In this document: one piece after another, positions 49,990-56,200 of the stretch
Layout: every line of letters starts with the position of its first letter
Position numbering within the stretch: position 1 is the stretch's first letter
Notes under the pieces: generated by a model
Databases searched by the model: none
What the model was told of the DNA's origin: nothing
Seen by the model: the letters and a program-made list of their open reading frames with translations, nothing else
Made by a program: the position numbers and the translations under genes
Source of the DNA: JBGSST01 sp041736915
Lineage (GTDB): Bacteria; Bdellovibrionota; FAC87; UBA2466
Assembly: GCA_041736915.1 (NCBI GenBank)
Contig: JBGSST010000241.1
Coordinates: forward strand, 1 to 56,200
Direction: 5' to 3'
DNA length: 56,200 nucleotides

Positions 49990-50436
49990 ATGCGCTTGTT
50001 TCTCTTAGGTTTGATCGCCCTTACCGGGGCCGTGTCTTTGGCCAACGACGTCGAAGATGTCCTGGTCGCTCCGGTGCAGTTCGGCCCGTTAGACATCGAC
50101 GAAAACTCGGTTCGCGTCGTGGCTTCGCGCCGCATTCCCGGCACCCCGACGTACGACATCGTGCTCGAGTTCAAGATCCTGCCGAAGAACACCCGCGAAG
50201 AGAACTTCGCCGGTCTTCAGCCAGTGGTCGGTCCGGTGCCCAAGCTGCAAGCGATCTACTCGCACCAGGGTCAACCGTTCAAAGTTCCGGGCAAGGCCCG
50301 CTTCGTGAATCACCGCCTTACCGTCACGATCGGTAAAGGTGGCATGCCCTTGAACATCAACGGCGCGACTTACGGATTCATCCTGGGGCCGAACGAAGGA
50401 ACCGTTCAGATCCATAAGCTGACCGGTAAGAAGTAA
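49990..50436 (+). CDS. Small exported beta-rich protein
   Basis: 148 residues from ATG 49990 (GGAG upstream); signal peptide (LFLLGLIALTGAVSLAND). Mature domain is beta-rich: VLVAPVQFGPLDID, SVRVVASRRIPGTPTYDIVLEFKILPK, NHRLTVTIGKGGMPLNINGATYGFILG. No family recognised. Ends just before a strong terminator. Confidence 0.68.
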   Translation: MRLFLLGLIALTGAVSLANDVEDVLVAPVQFGPLDIDENSVRVVASRRIPGTPTYDIVLEFKILPKNTREENFAGLQPVVGPVPKLQAIYSHQGQPFKVPGKARFVNHRLTVTIGKGGMPLNINGATYGFILGPNEGTVQIHKLTGKK

Positions 50437-50460
50437 GCCCTGAACAATTTTGTAGTGGTA

Positions 50461-50498
50461 AACGCCGGTTCCGCCATTGCGTGGGCCGGCGTTTTTTT
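50461..50498 (+). terminator. Rho-independent terminator
   Basis: AACGCCGG (50461-50468), loop, CCGGCGTT (50486-50493) and a T run. It serves the upstream plus-strand gene; the facing minus-strand gene ends at 50497. Confidence 0.85.
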
Positions 50499-51738
50499 AT
50501 GGCGTCAACGCCGTCACACTCAGCTCGCGTAGCTGCTCGCAGCTCTTGTCGCCCAGCTCCCCTTTGAGCTGCTCGTGAAACCCACGCAAGAGCGCCGAGG
50601 GCATGGCGTTGGGGGTGGCGAAATCGTACTGTCCGTCCGACACCGCGAGCGTCCACCGGTTGGTCGAAAGCCGCATGCGGTCCGCCAAGATCCGTATCTG
50701 CGCCACTTCGAAACGGTGGCTGAACTGGCCGCCGAGCGCATCGTCCGGATCGTGAAAGTTGATCGGCTGACGAATGGATTGGTGCGCCGACCCTTTGTTG
50801 TTCCGCAAAAAGCTGGCGAGCCGCTGGGCAAAATCGGTACGTCCGGTGTTGATGACATCGTTCAACGCCGCTTCGTAACTCATGGCGCCTTCGGCTTCGG
50901 CGTACCCCGGCGGGAAGAACGACTCGAGGCTACCCCTACTCACGCAACCCTTGGCCTGCGCCATGATGAAGGGGCGAAACTTCGCAAAGCGCGACGAGCT
51001 AGTGATGATCCGCCGCAGGCGCTGGTGGTTCAGCGCGGTCAGCTGCTCCGTGACCACGGCATTGGCATCTTTGTGGCCGCCGTTGCGAAAAGTAACTTCT
51101 TTCTCCGGATCGTCGGGGCAACTTCCTCCCGCGGGAATCTCCGCGGGCAAATGCTTGTAGCGATCCCCGTGCCGGTTACCGCTCATGAACTCTTGGTACT
51201 TTCTTAGCTCCTCGGTGCCCGGCTGCATCGTATCGCAGCCAAGCCGCGACAGGCTGCCGTAGGATCCGGCCCACGTGTTGTAGGGATCCCAATTAGGCCG
51301 CGGATCTTTCCCGTGGCAGGCCTGGCACTTGATGGGATTGACCACGATGGGATTCTCCAGCGGATCTTTGCCCTCCCCAAACACCAGCTCGCGGAACTCG
51401 AACTTCTTGGTAACGGCGTTCCACTGCATCGTCTCCACGTTGTCGGCCACGTCGACCGCGGGGGGAGCCTTCGGGTCCTTCGTGAACGTCATCATGAAGG
51501 TCGAGTCTTTGCCGTACAAAATCACGCGCGGTGAAGAGGGGAACGTGTTCCCCGCCTGCGCACTTCGGCTCTCGTACATTAAAAGGTAAAAGCGGCGGTA
51601 CTCTTCGGGAATCAGGGGAAGCAGATCGTCGACGGTACGCACGTCGTTATCGCGAATGATCTTTTCCAGCGCCTGGTAGTTAAACGACTCCGCCGAGGCG
51701 ATTCCCGCCCACAAGAAAACAACCGCCAAAAAGCGCAT
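50497..51738 (-). CDS. Exported cytochrome c-like protein (one CxxCH)
   Basis: 413 residues, signal peptide (FLAVVFLWAGIASAES). One haem-binding motif CQACHG at ~140, followed by PRPNWDPYNTWAGSYGS, plus further Cys (LGCDTMQPG, GSCPDDP, KGCVSRG, KSCEQL). Haem would be attached by the Ccm/Ccs system in the periplasm. The rest has no known family; resembles large exported proteins found in deltaproteobacterial-type genomes. Last gene after the chemotaxis operon, 110 bp away. Confidence 0.75.
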   Translation of the reverse strand: MRFLAVVFLWAGIASAESFNYQALEKIIRDNDVRTVDDLLPLIPEEYRRFYLLMYESRSAQAGNTFPSSPRVILYGKDSTFMMTFTKDPKAPPAVDVADNVETMQWNAVTKKFEFRELVFGEGKDPLENPIVVNPIKCQACHGKDPRPNWDPYNTWAGSYGSLSRLGCDTMQPGTEELRKYQEFMSGNRHGDRYKHLPAEIPAGGSCPDDPEKEVTFRNGGHKDANAVVTEQLTALNHQRLRRIITSSSRFAKFRPFIMAQAKGCVSRGSLESFFPPGYAEAEGAMSYEAALNDVINTGRTDFAQRLASFLRNNKGSAHQSIRQPINFHDPDDALGGQFSHRFEVAQIRILADRMRLSTNRWTLAVSDGQYDFATPNAMPSALLRGFHEQLKGELGDKSCEQLRELSVTALTP

Positions 51739-51848
51739 GAAGATCCCCCAACGATGGACAGCGACAGCTCCATATTGAGAGGATTCTCGTCCGAAGCAAT
51801 GAACGCCGCGCCGTAGCTGCAGTAAGTGGGATCAGGCGTCACCAGCGC

Positions 51849-52223
51849 TCACGACTCCAGCAGGTGCTTCTCGATCAGGGGCCCGATCTTGGTGGGATGG
51901 AACGGCTTGAGCAGATAGTCGTTCACCCCCATCTTGAGTGCCCGGTCGCGATCGCGCTCTTCACCGTTCGAGGTCAGCATGACGATCGGCAGCTTCTCGT
52001 AGCCGGGTGTGCGCTTCAAGAAAGCCACGAGCTCCAGCCCGTTCATCGGTCGCATGAAGAGATCGGTAATCAGCAGCTGAAATTTTTCCGTCAGCAAGCA
52101 CTTTACCGCCTGCAGGCCGTGCTCAGCCTCCACGATGTCGCACTGGTGCATGGTCTCTAGGTACAAACGCACTAGCCGGCGGATATCGGAATCGTCATCC
52201 ACTATGAGAACTTTGGGATTCAT
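51849..52223 (-). CDS. CheY-like response regulator
   Basis: 124 residues, single REC domain: VLIVDDDSD (acidic pocket), LLITDLFMRPMNG (phospho-Asp in ITDL), VMLTSNG (conserved Thr/Ser) and LLKPFHP (Lys). No output domain, so a CheY-type switch. ATG 52223 lies inside cheW by 29 nt, so translation is coupled. Confidence 0.9.
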   Translation of the reverse strand: MNPKVLIVDDDSDIRRLVRLYLETMHQCDIVEAEHGLQAVKCLLTEKFQLLITDLFMRPMNGLELVAFLKRTPGYEKLPIVMLTSNGEERDRDRALKMGVNDYLLKPFHPTKIGPLIEKHLLES

Positions 52224-52683
52224 GGGGCTCCTGGGTTCCCGGGGGCTGAATACTCTGGGCATCGAACAGGTGACGTAAGTCGAGCACGGCGTAGGCCACG
52301 CCCTCAACCTTCACCACTTTGGCTACCGCCACGTCGGTCGTGCCGGCCCACTCGCTCAAGTCGAAAGATTTTTCCTCGCTGGGTATTTCAACCACGTTGA
52401 GCACATCGTCCACGATTAGTCCCAGCGGCTTGCCGCCATAGCCGATGATCAAAATCCGCGTGCGCACTTCGTACGGTGGGTCCTCGGCGCCAAAACGTTT
52501 GCGTAGGTCCACCACGGGCACCATGCGGCCGCGCAGGTTAATCGTGCCTTCTAGATCTTCGCGTGTTCCGGGAAGGGGGGCGATGCCGACCATGCGAATA
52601 ATCTCCTGCACGTTGGGCACGGGCAGGGCGCAAAAGAACGGGTCCACGGAAAAGAGAATGAGGTGGTTCTCTCCGCTGATCAT
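52195..52683 (-). CDS. cheW: Chemotaxis coupling protein CheW
   Basis: 162 residues. CheW fold: HLILFSVDPFFCALPVPNVQEIIRMVGIAPLPGTREDLEGTINLRGRMVPVVDLRKRFG, then LIIGYGGKPLGLIVDDVLNVVEI. It links receptors to CheA. Overlaps cheB by 4 nt and the CheY-like gene by 29 nt. Confidence 0.93.
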   Translation of the reverse strand: MISGENHLILFSVDPFFCALPVPNVQEIIRMVGIAPLPGTREDLEGTINLRGRMVPVVDLRKRFGAEDPPYEVRTRILIIGYGGKPLGLIVDDVLNVVEIPSEEKSFDLSEWAGTTDVAVAKVVKVEGVAYAVLDLRHLFDAQSIQPPGTQEPHESQSSHSG

Positions 52684-53717
52684 GCGGCCTCCTGCTTACG
52701 GGTGCGAAGTGCCGCGGCCATCACCGCCAGCGGATGCACCTGCTCGACGGCCCCCAGCTCGTAAGCCACTTTCGGCATGCCGAAGATCACCGACGAAGGC
52801 TCGTCCTGCGCCATCGTTTGGCCGCCGGCTTTCTTGATGGAGAGTAATCCCTTGGCGCCGTCGCGGCCCATGCCGGTCAGCAGAATCCCTACCGAATCGC
52901 GCGCCACGTACTTTGCGACAGACTCGAAAAGCACGTCGGCCGAAGGACAGCACTCGTTAACCGGAGGACCTTCTATGGAAAGAAACCGGCGGTCGGGCGC
53001 CAGCCCCACGTGGTGCGAGCCCGAGGCCACGTATATCGATCCGGCTTCCAGCAAAGCGCCCGGCCGCGCTTCGAGCACGGGCACGCTCAACGATTCGCCC
53101 AGCCACTCGATAAAGCCCGGCACGAACTCCTGCGCCATGTGCTGCACGATAATTACGCCGTAGGGCGCAGTGGGCTCCATTCCCTGCAGCAAAGTCGCGA
53201 TGGCCTTCGGCCCACCGGTCGAGGCGCCAATCGCCACCACTCGGGGCATGGGGTTCAACGCTAGGGGCTGCTCGTTGATCGTCGCCACGCCGGTGCGGCG
53301 AATGACGACCACGTTGGCCAGGATGCGCAGCTTCTTGCGAAGCATATCGGCGATGGTTTGGTTCTTACCGTCGAGAACCGATTTTGGTTTCAACATCACG
53401 TCGAGCGCACCCGCGGACAACGATCGAAACGGCACTCGTCGGCTACGGTACACGGCGGTCGACGTAAAAATCAGGATGGGCACGGGGGTCTGCCGCATGA
53501 TCGATTCGGTGGCGTGAAACCCATCGGCATTGGGCATTTCCACGTCCATCAGCACGATGTCGGGCTTCAACCTGGCGCAGGCCTCTACGGCCTGCAAACC
53601 ATCGCGGGCTTCGCCTACGATCGTAAAGCCGTGCTCAGGCGTGAGCACGGTCTGAACCCAGTTACGTACCGTCGCCGAATCATCGGTGACGAGTACCCGA
53701 ATTTGCTTTTGCGCCAT
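52680..53717 (-). CDS. cheB: Chemotaxis methylesterase CheB
   Basis: 345 residues. REC domain (VTDDSATVRNW, IVLMDVEMPNADGF) and C-terminal methylesterase with the catalytic triad: GASTGG (Ser), VQHM (His) and GMGRDGA (Asp). Acts on receptor glutamates, or deamidates. No CheR in the window. Starts 3 nt after cheA. Confidence 0.95.
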   Translation of the reverse strand: MAQKQIRVLVTDDSATVRNWVQTVLTPEHGFTIVGEARDGLQAVEACARLKPDIVLMDVEMPNADGFHATESIMRQTPVPILIFTSTAVYRSRRVPFRSLSAGALDVMLKPKSVLDGKNQTIADMLRKKLRILANVVVIRRTGVATINEQPLALNPMPRVVAIGASTGGPKAIATLLQGMEPTAPYGVIIVQHMAQEFVPGFIEWLGESLSVPVLEARPGALLEAGSIYVASGSHHVGLAPDRRFLSIEGPPVNECCPSADVLFESVAKYVARDSVGILLTGMGRDGAKGLLSIKKAGGQTMAQDEPSSVIFGMPKVAYELGAVEQVHPLAVMAAALRTRKQEAA

Positions 53718-53720
53718 GAT

Positions 53721-56200
53721 TTACCCCAGCAAAGTTTCGACGGTGCTTATCAGGTTGTTCTGATCGAACGATCCCTTGACGATATAAGCATTGGCGCCAG
53801 CCTGCAGGCCGCGCAGTTTTTCTTCTTCTTTCGAAAGCGAACTGACGAGCACTACGGGAGTGTTCTTGAACCGCGCCGTGCCCTTTACCTTGGCCACCAG
53901 CTCGTACCCATCCATCTCGGGCATCTGAATGTCCGACACCACGAGATCAATCCCGCCCTTTTCCACGATAGCAAAACCCTCTTTACCATTCTTGGCCATC
54001 ACCACGTCGTGGCCCGCCGCTTCGAGCAAAGTTCGGAATAGCTCGCGGCTGGTGTGGGTGTCGTCGCAAACCAAAAGCTTGTGCCGTTTTTGGGGCGCCG
54101 CCGCCGGCGTGGGCGACCACGGGGTAGAGTCCCGGTGTAAGGCGTGGGCGATGAGGCTCGTCGTGTCCACCACCAGAGTAACCGAACCATCGGGGCGAAT
54201 AGTTACGCCGGCCATGTGGGGAATGCCTTTAAAGTGCCGGTTGGGCTCTTTCAGTACAATCGAATGTTCTTCCAGGGCCTCGTCGATGAAGAAGCCGAAT
54301 ACCTCGCGGCGTCCGCGCACGATTCCCTGCACGAAGATGACCACGCGGTTGGCTCCGCGAGCGCGATTTTCCGGCGCGCCAAATACTTTGGCCAACGAGT
54401 CGACGGGCACATTGATGTTGCGGCGATTTATCGTCGGCTTGCCATCGATGGGTTGAAACTCCGATTCGGGAAGTTCGGCGATCTCGACCACCGAGTCCGT
54501 AGCAAAGTAGATGTCGTGGCCGCCCGCGGTGATTAATACCGCCTGAATCACGGCGAGGCTCACGGGAAGAAAGATCTGAAACGTGGTCCCCTTGCCCAGC
54601 TCACTGTGGATGGAGATCTCGCCCTTTAGCCCATCGATATTCCGCTTCACCACGTCCATCCCCACCCCGCGGCCCGAGATCTCGGTTACGGTCTCCTTCG
54701 TGGAGAAGCCGGGCAGGAATATGAGGGGAAACGTATCCTCGGGGGTCATCTCCGACTCGCGCTTGGGCAGGGCAATTCCCATCTTGGCGGCTTTTTGCAG
54801 CACCCGCCGATGATCGATGCCGTGACCATCGTCGCGGATGGAGATCAAAATCTGGCTGCCGCGTTGCTCGGCGGCTAGTTCGATGGTGCCGCGTGCGGGC
54901 TTTCCGGCAAGAATGCGGTCGTGCGACGATTCAATGCCGTGATCCACCGCATTGCGTACGAGATGGATCAGCGGATCGCTCATCTGTTCGAGCAGCCGCT
55001 TGTCCAGCTCGGTATTGGCGCCCTTGATCTGCAGCCCCACCTGCTTTTTCCCATCGCGGGTAAGGTCGCGCACCAGGCGAGGAGCATTGTCGAAAAGAAG
55101 GGAAATGGGGACCATGCGGATACGCAGCACTTCGTTTTGAAGCGCGTGCACGGTAAGCGACGAGCGCTCGGCGTGATTTCCCAAATTCGCGGTGCAGCCG
55201 CCGAGATCCTGGTCGAAAGACTTTAGCGTTTCGCGCCACTCGTCGGTTAGCGGGGCAAATTTTTCACTGACCTCCGGATCGTTCGAAGTGTCGACCGAGA
55301 AGCGATCCATCATCTCAATCCAACGCCAGTGGAGCCGCTGAAAACGGCTGTAGACGCGAACGAGCTCTTTAGTCAGATTCTCCCGCGCATTCTTATCCAG
55401 CGTTAATTCGCTCGCCAGGTTCACCATGCGGTCGAGCTTTTCCAGCTTCACCCGGATCGATTCACGCGCCGAAACGTTCTCGACGGCGGCCACCGGTCGC
55501 TCGGCTTCCGCGGCGGCAGGCTTGGTAGAGGCAACCTTTACGGGGCTTACGCCGGTCGCCAAGGCCGTTAGCTCGGCCATTAGCTCGGAGGAGATCTGGG
55601 GACTCTTGTTCCCCTTCTTCGCTTGATTAAATAGACCGCGCAGCTCGTCGGACGCACGGAGTAAGCAGTCGATGATCACCGGAGATGTCGTAAATGTTTC
55701 GGAACGCAGCCCGTCGAGCACGGTCTCCAGCTTATGGCTTAGCTCCGATACCGCGGGCAGACCGAATGTGGTGCCCGTGCCCTTTAGGCTGTGCGCCCGA
55801 CGGAATAAACCATGCACCAGCTCGTGGTTGTGGGGCTCCTTGTCGAGTCGCAGGATGTCCTTTGAGAACTCATCGAACTCGTCAAGATGCTCGGCGATGT
55901 ACTGTTCCAGTAGCAGCGCCATCTCGCGGTTGAACTCGTTCTCGGCATCGGGAACTACCCGCAGGTCGGGGCGGGCTTCTGCGTCTTGGCTGGCGGTTGC
56001 GGGGTTCGCCTCTTTTTCGAGCACGTCGGTAACTGCGACCGTGAACGGCGCAAAGCTGTCTGGGCCAAGCGACTTTACGCCCGGCACTAGGTACAAAACT
56101 TCAAACGTCAGCTGGCTCGTTCCGCCCCGGGGAACGAACCCCACTACGTTGCCCGCCTCGGCGAACAGTTTTACGGCGTTGTCGAACTCCGCCAGGAACG
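53721..56200 (-). CDS. cheA: CheA hybrid histidine kinase (5' end cut by window edge)
   Basis: At least 826 residues; the frame is open to the window edge, so the start lies outside. After an unassigned N-terminal stretch: Hpt domain with HSLKGTGTTFG (phospho-His), dimerisation helices, then HATPase: HLVRNAVDHGIES (N box), DDGHGID (G1), LIFLPGFST (F), SGRGVGMDVV (G2). CheW-like P5 domain, then a fused C-terminal REC (LLVCDDTHT, LVVSDIQMPEMDG). All key residues present. Controls motility or another behaviour; receptors are not in the window. Confidence 0.94.
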   Translation of the reverse strand, partial: FLAEFDNAVKLFAEAGNVVGFVPRGGTSQLTFEVLYLVPGVKSLGPDSFAPFTVAVTDVLEKEANPATASQDAEARPDLRVVPDAENEFNREMALLLEQYIAEHLDEFDEFSKDILRLDKEPHNHELVHGLFRRAHSLKGTGTTFGLPAVSELSHKLETVLDGLRSETFTTSPVIIDCLLRASDELRGLFNQAKKGNKSPQISSELMAELTALATGVSPVKVASTKPAAAEAERPVAAVENVSARESIRVKLEKLDRMVNLASELTLDKNARENLTKELVRVYSRFQRLHWRWIEMMDRFSVDTSNDPEVSEKFAPLTDEWRETLKSFDQDLGGCTANLGNHAERSSLTVHALQNEVLRIRMVPISLLFDNAPRLVRDLTRDGKKQVGLQIKGANTELDKRLLEQMSDPLIHLVRNAVDHGIESSHDRILAGKPARGTIELAAEQRGSQILISIRDDGHGIDHRRVLQKAAKMGIALPKRESEMTPEDTFPLIFLPGFSTKETVTEISGRGVGMDVVKRNIDGLKGEISIHSELGKGTTFQIFLPVSLAVIQAVLITAGGHDIYFATDSVVEIAELPESEFQPIDGKPTINRRNINVPVDSLAKVFGAPENRARGANRVVIFVQGIVRGRREVFGFFIDEALEEHSIVLKEPNRHFKGIPHMAGVTIRPDGSVTLVVDTTSLIAHALHRDSTPWSPTPAAAPQKRHKLLVCDDTHTSRELFRTLLEAAGHDVVMAKNGKEGFAIVEKGGIDLVVSDIQMPEMDGYELVAKVKGTARFKNTPVVLVSSLSKEEEKLRGLQAGANAYIVKGSFDQNNLISTVETLLG

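Overview
The window is a piece of a Gram-negative, outer-membrane-bearing bacterial chromosome of moderately high GC. It carries many signal-peptide, lipoprotein and beta-barrel genes, a CdaA-type diadenylate cyclase and a CheA-CheB-CheW-CheY cluster, but nothing diagnostic such as rRNA. The mix of many secreted orphan genes, TPR and propeller proteins, an HTTM protein and a proteorhodopsin-clade pump fits Bdellovibrionota or a neighbouring deltaproteobacterial-type lineage. That placement is inference from gene content.

Layout. 0-5 kb: housekeeping genes (cdaA, MutH/Sau3AI-like nuclease, Ppx/GppA-like lipoprotein, tadA, DUF523-DUF1722, sugar-epimerase-like protein). 4.7-13 kb: two glycosyltransferases, a large TPR protein, a penicillin-acylase-type lipoprotein and a secreted propeller-like protein. 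13-17.8 kb: GreA-like factor, a small Tat-type protein with an HTTM operon, several secreted proteins and a gene broken at a C8 run. 17.8-25.2 kb: DEAD-box helicase, Omp85-like barrel, a second propeller paralogue, and a tight lipocalin / DUF1295 / DUF2177 / CIA30-like / barrel operon. 25-27.5 kb: two exported proteins, one an adenosine-deaminase-fold protein with a coiled-coil insertion.

27.5-33.4 kb is the most interesting block. It holds a MarR/GbsR-type regulator, a secreted fasciclin-domain protein, a CruF-type carotenoid hydratase, a PlsC-type acyltransferase, a CruG-type glycosyltransferase, a xanthorhodopsin-clade light-driven pump, a 73-residue membrane protein and a Blh retinal-forming dioxygenase. 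The rhodopsin keeps the glycine that opens the carotenoid-antenna site in Gloeobacter rhodopsin and xanthorhodopsin. The three carotenoid genes are the ones expected to make an acylated carotenoid glycoside of salinixanthin type. The same palindrome, GGTTTAA-N6-TTAAACTTAA, sits upstream of both the fasciclin gene and the rhodopsin gene. This looks like one light-energy regulon with pump, chromophore and antenna encoded together.

33.6-46.3 kb: secreted proteins of unknown function, an AraC-type regulator, and an envelope-glycan group (two epimerases, a DPM1-like glycosyltransferase, a polytopic membrane protein). Copies of a REP/MITE-like repeat (GGTACCCGCTTCCTTTTGAA) are scattered through 25-45 kb. 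46.4-48.8 kb: a small integrase-less island on the 3' side of tRNA-Ser(GGA), bounded by a copy of the tRNA 3' end, with a muramidase-like gene, a toxin-antitoxin-like pair and a decayed pRiA4b ORF-3-type gene. 48.9-56.2 kb: methyltransferase, exported proteins including a CxxCH cytochrome-like one, and the chemotaxis cluster, whose CheA runs off the right edge. The cdaA gene runs off the left edge.
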